Assembly: GCA_003640385.1 (NCBI GenBank)
Contig: RCAB01000127.1
Location: forward strand, 1-64,000
Reading direction: 5' to 3'
Length of the DNA stretch: 64,000 bases
Source: Setaria digitata
Lineage: Eukaryota > Nematoda > Chromadorea > Rhabditida > Setariidae
Part shown: positions 12,337-24,923 of the stretch, piece after piece
Layout: every line of letters starts with the position of its first letter
Numbering within the stretch: position 1 is the stretch's first letter
Program-made: the position numbers and the translations under genes
The notes under the pieces: model-generated
Database searches by the model: none
What the model was told of the DNA's origin: nothing
Seen by the model: the letters and a program-made list of their open reading frames with translations, nothing else

Positions 12337-13475
12337 GAGTTGTACACTGCGGCATTTACGAGATAGTTAAGGACTAGTACGTCAATCCCTTTGCTGTTAC
12401 AGTGGTTGTCGTTACATTTTTGATTTAATTAGGTTTCTGTAGGAATTCCTTATGTAAGCAATTCGCAAAGAGACAACAAGCCGATCTAGTCATTCTACAA
12501 TATCCGAAAGTGGAGAAAATATTTAGTTGCCATGTTCTGATTTCGATCTTTATCTTCAACAGACGATAAGCAATCTCATTTGTCCAAGCAAATGTGCTGG
12601 GAATCTTTTTTTTCTCTTTAGAGCAAGCAGACATAGAATACAAGTGATGATTCTAGACTACTTATTAAAATAAGAAATAAAACAGGGACGAAGGGATTTA
12701 TTGATAATAATAGTAATCAGAAAATTAATGTAATAAGCAACAGTACATGAAAAGTTTAAAAAGAATATGCATACTGCCTAAGAACCGTTAAACTTCCCAA
12801 ACTAATAATGTGTCACGATTTCTTACTTTTTTTTCTTTACAGCATCGACCTGAGGCAAAACAGATCCTGCACTTAGAATGAAATGTAGTCACATACACTA
12901 TCCGACTATGTCGATTTATATTTACAAATAAAACAAATGTCCCCTACGAAATACGTTGAAATAAGACAACAAATTGTGAAGACGTAGAATATTTGGCTGT
13001 TTTACTCTATAGCGACAAAAAAAAAAGGTTTTTTGTAAATGGACTACTTCGAAATTAATATTCAACTCATGCTTCTGGGAACTAATTTTATCACTTAAAG
13101 CTTTTTTGATGGACTTCTGTTTCTGCAAAATAGCGACATCTGCAATGGTAACCAAATCGGATCCAGATCTATTATTTTTCGCTTCTTAAATAACATATGA
13201 AAACCGCTTTTTCCATAGTATCCAATTTAAAGACTACAATTAAGAGTTCTCATCCCAGAGTCCCGCCTTTATCCTACATCAAACCAGCATGTTGCATGGA
13301 GGCATAACTCTAGTCCAGAAATAGTGCCAAATAACAAGTAAAGAATAAACAAATCTAAGAAATTTTTTCTGACGCCAAAAAGCAAAACAACGCCTAAATA
13401 TTTTAGCCAATATCGAGATCGATCCTGTGCATGAAATAAAATTGTTTCGACGGTAGCATAACACAGTTTCCTTCT
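12337..13475. other. Spacer downstream of ubc-9
   Basis: AT-rich sequence follows the ubc-9 stop on its 3' side. Short open frames on the minus strand (12425-12643, 12922-13155, 13279-13464) have no domain and no matching splice sites, so I see no gene here. Confidence 0.4.
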
Positions 13476-14031
13476 TTAGTTATCTAACATTTGCCTCTGA
13501 ACAATATCAGCTGCAAATTGTTGTGCCTGACGTCGAACTCTCTTTTCGTATTCCACTCTAAAACGGAATAATCGGCACTTTATGTAGGATGTCTGTCAGA
13601 ACAAATTTCACACATTACACAAAACAAAAACAATCTGACTTTTCTTAAAGCACCGTTTTTAAGCGAATAAATGTATGTGGATTAATTACTGTTTCTACTG
13701 AAAACCAAAAATATATCTAAAAGTTCACTAGCCTATTTTGACAATAAATTTGATAGGCATCGGCTTGAGCAGGATCTTCGACATTGGGATTCGTTAGAAG
13801 GTCCTGAATACCAATCAGCAGCTGTCGTACACTTACAGATGGCTTCCAGTCCTTAAAAAATAAAAATCTAGAATACTGCAAAGTTTGTTGAATATACTAG
13901 TAGAGGATATGCTCAAAAATGAAATGATTGCAAAAGTTGCTTGAAAATCTACATCACTGTCGGGTTATCTTTGAGTAAGGGATCAATATTAAGAAATGCA
14001 CTCATAGATTATGTTAAAAATTCAAAAAAAA

Positions 14032-14063
<32 letters not shown>

Positions 14064-14656
14064 AGGAAAATCTGAGCTTACCTTGTTCTCGTCTAATAGT
14101 GACAAACAAACAGTTCCTGACGGATAAACATTTGGATGAAACAAGGGAGGATCGAACTTGCATTTTGGTGGAGTTGAGGGATAATCATCCTTGAACTGCA
14201 TCCTAATCTATAAATGGTATTATCACTATAATCATTTGAACAAAATTTCGAACTGGTTTAAAAAAAAAAAAAAAAAACATTTTGGTTTTCAAAAAAAAAA
14301 AAAAAATTCGTAGTCAGTTAATTCGATATTTTCTAATCAAATTAAAGTATGATAAATAAATGGAAGATAAGAGAGTGCTTTCCTTGCAACAACAAGTAAA
14401 TCAAATCGAATAAGAACCGTACGCTAAAAATCCCACTAAATCAAATCTTTTACACAGAAGTGAGAACAAAATTCGCCTTGTAAAGACCGCCTTCCCATAT
14501 AGTTCCTTTCTTGCCAGGAATTGCACATTCCCAATTGAAGAGATTTCTCGTACCATCAGGATTTGATGAAGGCTTTGCGATGAACCCAAATGGGTGGTTT
14601 TTCCTCCAAGCCTTCCGTTCTTCGGCTAAACGGCCCGCGGCAATACCGGCAGACAT
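13476..14656 (-). CDS. ubc-9: SUMO-conjugating enzyme UBC9
   Basis: This E2 takes SUMO from the E1 and transfers it to target lysines, mainly in the nucleus. Four exons (14656-14477, 14207-14082, 13851-13733, 13557-13476) give 507 bases including the stop, or 168 residues, close to the family length of about 158-166. The N-terminus [19 protein letters not shown], the segment [20 protein letters not shown], and [19 protein letters not shown] with the catalytic Cys are plain. They are followed by [19 protein letters not shown] and [19 protein letters not shown]. Family conservation places the first and third introns at donors reading AAG|GCGAAT and AATAG|GCTAGT, so both appear to be GC-AG introns. 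For the first, a GT donor 21 bases on (TCT|GTGTAA) would also keep frame but insert seven residues into a conserved strand. The second intron has an ordinary GTAAG donor. Confidence 0.95.
13999..14064. repeat. Poly-A-rich tract in ubc-9 intron 2
   Basis: A long run of A interrupted by single G bases lies just inside intron 2, before exon 2 (on the coding strand a T-rich stretch). Two further A runs sit at about 14260-14277 and 14291-14305 in intron 1. Homopolymers this long are prone to length error in assemblies. Confidence 0.8.
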
Positions 14657-15766
14657 TTCACAGCTCTAAAAGTGCACCCTCCAACAACTTCATCCCCAAC
14701 CAAGCCGGAAGAACCAAAGAAGAAAATGAAAAGTAAACCTACTCGTATTCCCTCGCTACTATGCAAGTAAAATAGACTGGCTAGGAGTAGGCATACAAAA
14801 AAATACTCAATCACCAAGCTGTTCGATTATTCACTTCTTTAATCTCAATAATAATCTTTGGAACTCAAGACAGCTTTCCTTGCAATGGCTATATCTGTTC
14901 CGGTATGAATTCAGGAAAGAAGAGACAAAAAATCAACTTCGAGCAATGCAGAGAAGTTACACCAGAGACGACAGAACACCAAACAGGAACCCACACGGAC
15001 TAATCGTCAACAATACCAAACTTGAAAGGTTGGATGAAACAAATCAACAGCAGTCAAAAATTCTGTTTGGAAGAAAATTTTGCTTTAGAAGCACAAAATT
15101 AAGAATAGTTTGTTTCAAGGTCATCTGGTAGGCGGCCGACATCACTTATTGAAATCAGTATAATTTTGGTGACTTTATGTATCTATCGTCGCGCACTTAT
15201 TGCTTGCTAATTGTTCGATTTCCATCAACATGCACTGATTTTTGTCTACTTATTCCCACTATGTTCTGTTGTACTAGAAAACTTGGCTGATGTTTGGCCA
15301 ACGCTCATATATCTTTGGCCATTCACCATTTCGTTCACCATTTAAAAAAAAAAATCCTTACACAAAACCATATCACTTCTCCGGGTCATCATGCGCTATA
15401 TTTTCGTGTAAAAATATTTTATCACTCGATTCAAGATTACGATTGCAAATTTTCTAGTTAAGACATATGTAATAATGGTTTTCGGTATCAGTAGTTGAAA
15501 ATTATCGTTTATTTCCGTGGCAAAAGCAGTATTGATGTTGCAGGTCGATTGCAACAGTGCATTTTGCGTGCAAAGTATAAAGCAAGTTAATTGTTTTACT
15601 TTAAAAGAATGAATATGAAAATGGAAGACTATTTCACGCAAATATTTTTCCATTTAAATTGCCTTTTTATTTGATACTATCTAAAATTGTTCGATGTCAG
15701 TGCGAGATACCATGTAACATTTAAGGTGTCGGCGGAGATTTATCAAAGGATAATGGTGAGGGGTGG
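14657..15766. other. Divergent spacer between ubc-9 and the small secreted gene
   Basis: These 1.1 kb separate two genes transcribed away from each other and should contain both promoters. Short open frames at 14626-14817, 14880-15131 and 15396-15653 have no domain. No TATA box or other element could be assigned. Confidence 0.4.
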
Positions 15767-16802
15767 ATGCTTTCAAAATTGCAGTTGAAGAATTCGCTGA
15801 AAATTATAAATCGCGTCGTATTCATACTATTTGTTCTAGCTTTACTGGATCCCAATAGTTATCTGTAAGATCGTCTGGTTCGGGTTTGATAGCATCTTTT
15901 TTTGACAATTTTTTTCTGACTTGTGGATAAAGTAATGATATAATTAATTCTTAATATAACTATCTCACTTCATGGAAAACATGTTTTAGGAAAGGAATGT
16001 TCACATGGAATTTATGTATTTCCTGCGCATGACACTATTAGTCTGTTTTTGCTTCACGATTTGTTACATACTGCGAATGAAATAGCGAAAAATTCTGTGT
16101 TTTTCTTTTTCTTTTCAAAATGAATGTATGCAGCGTTCCTTAATTCAGACTGTTGTTAACCACGATTTGACATTAGACGTGAACTTTGGCTATTAAGTGA
16201 AGTAAAGAAACAGAGAAATATGATTCTCTAAATTCGAAAATTCCTTACAGGATGATAGCATGTCGTTTTGAACCTAATGGTAGAGTCGCTTTTACTCAAA
16301 ATTTCTGTTCCAAAGTGAATTTACTGTCAGTTCCCCTCAAAACGTTGGCCGAAAATCAAAGTTTTCATCAGTAATGGTTGAAATCTGAAAGTTCGATTAA
16401 ATATTTTACCTACCGTGGGTACACATTTTATTGTAAAATCCGTGTTGGTAAGCTGCTATTTGTGCTTCATAAAGCGGAAATCATTTCCTGTGCTAATCCT
16501 TTGCTATTTTACTGAAGCACATTTTGACCTTGTTATGAAATGCACGACCCTCATTTTATTTGCATTCTTATAGGAAGTGTTATGAGGAACGCAAATGTAA
16601 ACAATTTCATAAATTTCTGGAAGCATTACCCAGTAGTTTTAGCTCCTCAGCAGAATCGACAGCGAAACTGAAAGCTCAAATCCATCGTTCCACCAGTTCT
16701 CCTTTACAACTAAGTGGACAACACCACCGTAAGGTTGGTTATTTTGGTAAGATCACTCAGTTTATTGAGAGCATCCCGAAACACTTTCGTTTCAATTCTT
16801 AG
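15767..16802 (+). CDS. Small secreted or single-anchor protein of unknown family
   Basis: Two exons join in phase 2. Exon 1 (15767-15864) encodes MLSKLQLKNSLKIINR followed by the hydrophobic core VVFILFVLALL, which looks like a signal peptide or signal anchor, and ends at CT|GTAAGA. Exon 2 opens after TTATAG at 16574 and continues KCYEERKCKQFHKFLEALPS, then a serine-rich stretch, to a stop at 16800-16802. The predicted product is about 108 residues, with only two cysteines (CYEERKC) after the leader. A second strong donor (G|GTAAGA near 16746) could splice on to further sequence, for example after TTATTACAG near 16940, so the C-terminus is uncertain. No family was recognised; a role in secretion is inferred from the leader only. 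Confidence 0.5.
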
Positions 16803-17284
16803 AATGTTGTGAATCGTTGTTACCACGAAAGAGAGTAAGTACATGACAATGTGTCGGCGCGGTGAAGGTATGTCGTAGTTCTGTGTAAACCAAAAAAACT
16901 GTATGAAATGTGTTATCTCATCTCTGTATAATTTATTACAGATACAAATTCTGTCCCGTTATTGCATGCTTTTAGGTTGGATATCTCCATCATTTGTCAT
17001 TTTCTATTTTAATTTATAAATGGTAGAGGCATACTTGACCAGCTAATGAGGGGACAAAGGGAAGCAGAGAAAGAATAATAACTCATGAAGAGGTAAAAAG
17101 GTTTAAATCAGTATGCCTGTTTGGCGGACGTCAAGAACATCAAGAATTTTTTTTGTAATAAAAACTCAGCAATGATGATCACAGTTTATGAATCAAGTGA
17201 ATGGAATGACTAAAGTTGAGACCTGAAATTTAAATAAAGCACAAAAGTTATCACATAGACCACTCAAATATTATATCCAACTGA
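16803..17284. other. Spacer between convergent genes
   Basis: About 480 bases lie between the small secreted gene and the end of the GDP-mannose pyrophosphorylase gene. It probably holds both 3' ends. An alternative last exon of the secreted gene may lie at about 16942-17010. Nothing else seen. Confidence 0.4.
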
Positions 17285-19922
17285 TTACATAATGATATCT
17301 GGCTCTGGAACATTTGTTGTTATTGCTTTGTGCGGTAACACTCTTGCACCATTCAGATATAGTTCATCATTCACGACAACGTCGTCTCCAATAACACAGG
17401 TATTTTCAATTCGTACCCATTCACCGATTGAACACTATGAAATCAGAGAAGTGTTTAACGAAATTACCTACTGAATACTTTTGTTTCCACACTTCTATAA
17501 TTTCTGATTTTACTTCTAGCAAAATAAAATTACCTTTCTGCCAACAATACTGCTATTGATCCAAGAATGAGTGCGCACAATGCTATCGGATAAAACGGTG
17601 CAGTGACGCAAACAAACACCATTTTCAATCTTTACTCGTGGCCCTATCACAACGTTGGGTCCTGAATACTGTATGTAATTTAAATAGAGAAGCTAATTGT
17701 AACTGCATCTACGAAAATAAGTGAAAAATATATCGACAATCTGGCCAGTAGTCGATTTGGATGAGCATAATGAGTATAATACTACAAGTTTCTCAAACAA
17801 CAAAACAAGGTCTTGTCTATCATAGTAGTCGTGGTGTAAAGAATAATGCAAGTAATTTAAGCCGAACCTATTCTGCAGTCACGACCAATAACTGCAGTTT
17901 CATCTACGATTACATTGCCATTTATATGATTACCCTGAGCAAGCAATGATGGCGATTTGTCGCGAAGATGTTTCAAATACAAACGCATACCTAGAAAACA
18001 TCAGTTAGAATCAAGTAGTATGGAAGGCTAAATCAGCTGAAAGCTCAGCAATATCAGATAAACGGTGAAAACATCACCGTTAGCAAAAAAAGAAGTGAAA
18101 TTAAGAGATAAATTTGAATAATAAATTTCTCATGTTGTGCTGTGAAAACATTGAGCATAACGTATGTTTACAGTAAAGTAAAACATAAGCACAAGTGTTA
18201 AAAAAAATTCTGACCAGTCAAAAAATCTTTTGGCTGTCCCACATCCATCCAAAATCCTGACAACTCAAATGCATACAATTCCCCGCATTTTGCCATCTCC
18301 GGAAAAATTTCCTTTTCAATTGAAGTTGGACGTAACGAAATCCGATCCAGAACAGTTGGGGAAAGAATATACAGTCCAGCGTTGATCTAAAGCTGCTTTT
18401 TTCTGCTGTTTTCATAACAAAAAGGAGAGATGGAATAATTACGGATATAAATTGCAGAATAAGAAGCTGAACCTTATTCCCAACATATTCTACCGGTTTC
18501 TCAACAAAACTGTCTATTTTACCAGTTTTTTCATTGAATACACAGACACCATATTTGCTTGGTTCCTCGACCTGAAAATACAATATCCTTCAATTCTAAA
18601 ATTCAGTTCAGAACCAAATTCTAACTAAAGAAGGGCAAGAACTTTTTATCAAAATTTTTTGATCATAAAGATGTCCTGCACGAGAAACTAGTATAACCTT
18701 AACTGAAAAGTACCTTAGTTACTGCGATGGTACCTTCATGGCCGTGACTCATGTGAAACTCAATCATTTCGCGAAATGGGAATTCACAAATGATATCGGA
18801 ATTCAATACAAAGAATGGTTCGTCGCCCCTTAACCGGTCTTTTATCAAAGCTAGTGGTCCAGCTGTACCCAAGGGCTCTTCTTCAAGAGAGAAATCTACT
18901 TCGATACCTGGAAGATATCATAAACAAAAATTTGAAAAAAGTAGAAATTCGAACCCACAAATTGTGCTAAGTCGTTTCCCATTGTATTTTTATTTAGTGG
19001 CACAAACCATTTACCGCCTTTATAAGAATCCTGACGCGAAATAAACTTAAGATAATGATGATCTGTTCACAAATTCAAGTAGTTTCCTTACATTTTGACT
19101 TACTGGTCCTGTAACTCACCGCGTCCTTTACATTCTTTTCAGTGTAAAAACAAATGGAAAGACATCAATTATGATTTCATGCCTCTTTGTTTAGAGATAT
19201 TACAATTTCTGATTTTATGTAATCACAGTGACTAAAATATATATAGCCGAGACATATCCAAATGAAAAAACTACTAATATGAAATACCAAGCTGTTCAGC
19301 ATGCTGTTTCATTTGTTGTTCCAAGAGTTCTGCACGATAGCTTACAGCCAATATCACAGTGTCAACACCAGCAGCCACAAGTGCTTCCATCTATAATTGA
19401 AGACAATTAATTACATTGCAAGCATAGCATAAAGCAATATCTCTCACCTATTCCTTCAAACTCAATAAGCATAGCCTGAGATGCCGTTGCACTTGTCTAC
19501 TGTTTACTATTCCTCAGTCCTGAAATTGCCATTGGACTGATTATTTGCCATAAGATAAAAAAATCAAATTACTTCTAAAATCCACCTTATCTGGAGCTAT
19601 TATAAATCATAAAGTCAACACTTTGACGTTAAGACATCTTGTTATTTCGAACTCTATCGTCAAATTACAATGCATTAAGGGGCTGGAACAAAATATGGTG
19701 ATAAATAGTGCTCTGGCAATATCCATATATATATACTACTCGCACATACAGAGAAGGAAGCTATGGAATTCATAACAGATCACATCAAGAAAAAAAGGAG
19801 CTGTTTTTCACCTGATGAAGCATCATTGGCTTGTTGGCAAATTCTACGAGCGGTTTTGGTTGGGTAAGTGTTAATGGTCGTAGTCTTGTACCGTATCCAC
19901 CCACAAGTATTACTGCTTTCAT
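17285..19922 (-). CDS. GMPPB: Mannose-1-phosphate guanylyltransferase beta (GDP-mannose pyrophosphorylase)
   Basis: The enzyme makes GDP-mannose from mannose-1-phosphate and GTP in the cytosol, feeding N-glycans, GPI anchors and O-mannosylation. The start [18 protein letters not shown] holds the nucleotidyltransferase signature, followed by [16 protein letters not shown]. Later exons encode [83 protein letters not shown] and [15 protein letters not shown]. The C-terminal half is a left-handed beta-helix of hexapeptide repeats ([20 protein letters not shown], then SSIVGRK, then [16 protein letters not shown]). It ends [20 protein letters not shown], which matches the family end exactly. All introns checked are GT-AG. 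The length of roughly 360 residues is normal for the beta subunit. The C. elegans counterpart is, from memory, tag-335. Confidence 0.95.
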
Positions 19923-22900
19923 CCTGAAACACTTTTACTACTCTTCGAAATTCATGCAACCGCATCTAAAAATTATGAGAATGACGGGCACAGATTTAAA
20001 TACTAGGTGTATTACAAAATATGAGAGAGAGAGAAGTCAGACAAATGAGACAGTTGAAACCATTGTTTTAGAGTCTAGCTTAATGACGGAGTACTGACTC
20101 TACAAGACCAATGAAGAAAAAAGATTTTTCTAATTCCCGAAAATAAGCCTTCCTCGCGTTGCTAAAGCTCATTATTCTTCTAGAGACTTCAATACTGTTG
20201 ATTACTTTAATACAATGTGCAAAAGTGTTTAAATCAATACTTTGATGGTAGGAATCAAGTATAATTCAAAAGTAGGAACTACTGGAGAAGTTAATCAGGT
20301 TAAATTCTAAATTCTGTGCACGTAACAAAAATACGGGAAATCCCTGAATGACTGGCTTCCTGTGAGCATATATACAAAAGATATCACGGTATCCAGAAGT
20401 TAACCATTCATCAAACAATATCACATTCTCATTCTGATTACTGTGCAAGTGAACAAGAACCAAATAAATGCTACTTCTTGGAAACTGTTGTTATGAATAC
20501 TGTTGCATCGTGTAATGTTAAGTAATGAAGCCAACAAAACTCGAAGCAAATTCACGAGTTATGTTTCAAAAATTCGATGCCAGACACGTTACGGTGTTCT
20601 CGAGACACGTGGCATTAATTATAGCCTAAATTCAGTGTAGAAGAAAGAAAAGTTGGAAGGAAGGGAGTAATGGACATGGAGGGTGTGTCTCCTCCAATCA
20701 GTGTGTTCAGTCCACGTGGAAGTGCAGTAAAGTTGGAGTTTATGGGAAGATATGTCTTTCCAAAGAATGTGACCTGCAAGGTATGTCACCATCTGCAAAA
20801 TGTATTATATAGAGGACTGCTAAGGATGCATTTTGGAATAATGTAATGCAGCGGCATGCAGCAAGTGCAGTGTGCTGCATCGATGGCTATCACTGGGAAC
20901 AATGAATGGACGACGGTGAGTGAGAATGCCCGGAGGAATGTCGGTGGTACCTGTTGCGAACGAGTATCTGCCCCCTTTTCCCGCAAGATTCACTTTTCCA
21001 ACATCCAGTTCGCCATACGTCCCGTGCCCGTGCCCGTGCCGTCTTTCTCCCGTCAAACTTCATGCATTCTCTCTCTCCCCTTTCCACTGTGTCTACAGCT
21101 CGCAAATTCATTGTCGGTTTTAGGAGAATGCAAAGTAGATTGACCCCTTTCACTTTCATTCCCAATCTCCGCTGAGTAACACCCCATCGTACAGCACCTC
21201 TAAAATGACAGGTGGTTGGAAGGCTGAAGTTGCCGCAACCGGTCGGTATCAGTCATCCACGCAAAGTTACGGACGGTCCATCTGGAGATTCAACCGCCCC
21301 CAATTTTGTAGGTATTGCTGCCTGCAGGCTATATTCCTCGATATGCAAAACACAGACACAGACACACACATCCAAGAGCCACTTTCCCTTCCCGCTCCTG
21401 AATAGCAGTGGACATTGCTGGAACTTTTCCCGTGCTGCTGGCAACAGGGAGTAGTGAATGAAAGCTGCCGAAACGGCCAGGTACAGTACCTACCCGCTGC
21501 CGCTGAGGGAATCTGGAAGAGTAAAAGTGAAGTGGACGACACTTGTTGGGTCAATCAGAAAAGGAGTCCATACAGAGATCTAACATGTATGCATATGTGA
21601 AACCCAAGTGGACATCACATCCATTGAAGAATAATGCGTATTTTCGTTTGGAAAAGTGGAGGTGTGCAGTGGAAGTGGAAGGGATGGATCTGTGATGTGC
21701 CGCTGCCGGTGAGACCGCCTGCGTCATACCGACCGATCATGGCCTATATTCGCCTACGGCACTTTCACTTTCACGACTCACCCCGACACAGCAAGATCAC
21801 GGATTTGCTGCTCTCAGGACCCGATCCCTCACCAGTTTCACCCTCTCCCAGTCCCTCTTCCCCTCCTTTCCCTTTCCCCTTTCATTTTTCCTCCTCCACG
21901 TGCACATGCTACCGTCCACAATTACTACATTTATATATATTACTATTATTTACTTTGCTACTCTTTGGCGCTTCCGCCCTTCTGTACTTCACATCCATAG
22001 ATGCACAATTCCGCGGCTTCATACTTTGCCAGTAGCAGCCACCTGTCACTTTTATTCGAATTGCCACTTATTCCACGTTTTGGGGATCCTTCATAACTTG
22101 ATGTGTTTTCTTTTCAAACGTGATAGGAAGCAGGAAAGGAGAAAACCAAGCAGTGCTTGAAGTTTATCTACAGCTCCTCTGGTTCTCACTGCTTTCACTT
22201 TCATTTTTGCTTCACTCCTTCACATACCTGCTAAGGGATTGTCCGTATTTCTGTCAGACAGTGAAAGCCAACTGGCCCTAAACCTCTTTCTGGTAGAAGG
22301 GAACAGATTGTTACAGAAACTTATTTTCTTAAATTTCCAGATAAAATAGAGTGCAGTGAATTTGTTCAAGAGTGCGTCTACGAAGGGTTCCAACCTACCT
22401 CCATTATAACATCGCGTTTTATTTCACTGGAAAAAATAATAATAATATGCTAAGGTAAATGGGGCACATCCTAGGACCAGTCTTCTTATAGAGGCAGTTG
22501 ACCGATGGCATTGCCACTGGCACTGCTGGCCATTTCTCTCCGTGTTCACCGAGTCAACATCCCCTAACTACAAGAAACGAGTTTTCATCAGTGGAAATGA
22601 AAATTATGGGCAGAAAATAAATTTAACTAATGATTAAAAAACAGAATTCTGTAGTATGTGGTGGAACCGCAGGACTTAGAAAACTGCAACCCAATTAGGC
22701 TTCTCTCTAATGGTGTAAATGTTGACATCATGTGCTAAACGTAATAAGTTTTCCACTAATCAGCTAATTCGAGAATCATTCATAAGCTGCATTCCTTGAA
22801 GGAGAACGGTTCATTAGTTCATTTATCGGACTCCTGAAATTTGTTTCGACTTTTCCGTAGATGGTTGTGCTCACATCTTGGATCATTGTTCATACCCCTG

Positions 22901-24923
22901 TTCTAGTAAGAATTTTAGGGACTGCTGAAATTTGTACTTTAGCAGGATTTTCAGGACCAAAAAGCCATAACAGTCTAGATGGTTGATAGAAAACAAAATG
23001 TTTGTCAAAATTAGGTCCATAAATAGTGCCACGAATTAGTCTTCTAGTAACAAATCAGCAAACTTATATTTAAATTCAATAACAGCAACCACTAAAACAT
23101 CTCATTTAACTGCTCTTGTGCAAAAGATGGCACACTTATATTTGAGCATCTATATACCTAGGGATAAGTACAAAATTTGGAAAATTTATCACTACCCTAT
23201 AGCAATAGAAAGAATTTTTTTATTTCTGAATGAAATCGCTTTTTATACATTATCCTTATAAAGAAGCTCTTTATAACACACTGAAACAATTCTGTCTGTT
23301 GCAGCAAAAGCTTTTAGTATCGCTGGGAAAAAATTGAACTGCTAGAGAATTCTTTTTTCAAAATGCTTCTCACCCTACAACTTAACAGGATTAAGCAGTG
23401 TTAAATTATCGATAAGCAGTTTAATGTTTTTGTGGTACCAAGAAAGGCTAACAACAGGATAATAAGTGAATCGGTATAACTTGTGCTAAAAACATTTTCG
23501 ATAGCTCCACCATTAACTTCGCCGACCATTAACAGCAGCAACTAGTGACCGAGCAAGTTTAAGTGCGAAAATATAGGCGCGCCAGGAAATGCAAACAAAT
23601 GGAAGTTAAACATTGCGGCGAGTGGCTACTGTTACTGACCAGTGGTGTATTGGTCACTCAGGATGAACAACTCAACTTCGTCACCTTTCTCTTATAACAA
23701 TTTATCTTTTTCGTTTTCCTGCTCCTCACTGTCTTACTCTGTTTAGCTTTCACATTTCATCCACTTAGAAACAGAAGCTTTCCTAAATGCACTGATAGGT
23801 ATGACTAAGCCTTTTGTTGTTAATGAAATGTCGTAGTGTCACCAAAAAATGTGATTTCTACATGCAGAAAACAAGTTATTTTGACCTTTAATGATATATT
23901 GGATTACTTTATTTCAGAGAGATATTTGTACAATGTTTTAATCTTATCTGAAGTTGACCAAACTACAAATTCTTCATAAGGAAGTTTTATAAAAGAGACA
24001 TGACCATTTGAAGTATTCGATTTAGAAACAGTAGAAGTTTTTGCTGAAATCACTGTAGATATTAGTCATTTATACTCCTTTAAATAAAAAAGAGCATCCA
24101 AAGACTACAATAATATTCCATTTTCAATCATACACAACTGTTCACGATCCTTTCAAATTTGTAACTCTAGTCTGATTTTTAAGATACTTCATCAAACTTA
24201 TCCGGGCACTTTGTGTTCCTTCTACAGGAAGGATCTTAACATCTATGATTTTAAAAGCTAGATATATATGAGATGTAAAAGGTATCTTTCAAAAGTTTTA
24301 AGAGCAAGCTGGGAAGACATTTCATATGTTGGCGGATTTTTATCGGCAATTCTAATCACTGAGAAACTACTGGCTATGAAATATTTTAAATATGAGATCA
24401 AGAAATCCTTCCTTCTAGGAGGCAGATTTCTCATGCTTGAAGTCATGTCGTCATCATGAGTTGTCATGAAAAATTATCTGGTGTTATTGCCTTTAAATGT
24501 AATCTGAAAATTAGGAGTTTACAGAAGCAACAAAGCGATAGACTCGTAACTATGCTTCGTGAAATATGATGCTGAATTTTACCATAAATTTCAGGATTTC
24601 TGGTAGCTAGTCTTTATTAAAATTACTATATAATGAATGTTCATTTTTGAACTGCAAAGACAACAAGCTGTAAGTCAGATCATGGACATTTCCAAAGTAT
24701 AAGAAGCGCTTCCAAATCATTTCGAAATTAATTCTCTATAGGTTCTGCTCAGCCAAATATTCTGACTAAATTAATGAAAGCTACTGCTTGATACAGATGT
24801 GTAAAGTGAATTTCAAGATTTGCAACTAGAGGAGTATAAGAGTATTTTATATAATTATTAATTCTATTATTTATTTACTGCCGACAACATTTATGTGTAT
24901 AATCGAGCATATCGGCGAAAATC
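19923..24923. promoter_or_regulatory. 5-kb divergent spacer between GMPPB and the ETS gene
   Basis: Both flanking genes are transcribed away from this region, so it must contain both promoters and possibly distal ETS control elements. It includes the GC-richer island described separately. The 22.2-24.9 kb part is AT-rich with no domain-bearing frames. The paired frames at 24258-24467 on both strands are overlapping chance frames. No specific transcription factor site is claimed. Confidence 0.45.
20850..22060. other. GC-richer island with pyrimidine tracts
   Basis: Base composition rises clearly above the flanks. Open frames overlap on both strands (for example 20890-21165, 21267-21554 and 21634-22035), as expected where A/T stop codons are rare. 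Local features are a short GTGCCC run repeated at about 21022-21040, a CA-rich run at 21352-21370 and a C/T tract at 21838-21900. I see no protein domain and read this as a control region or an unrecognised non-coding transcript. Confidence 0.5.

Noticed and set aside
21634..22035. 133-codon plus-strand frame in the GC-richer island
   Set aside because: Pro/Ser/Phe tracts mirror the C/T tract in DNA, other frames are equally open here, and no domain or splice context was seen.
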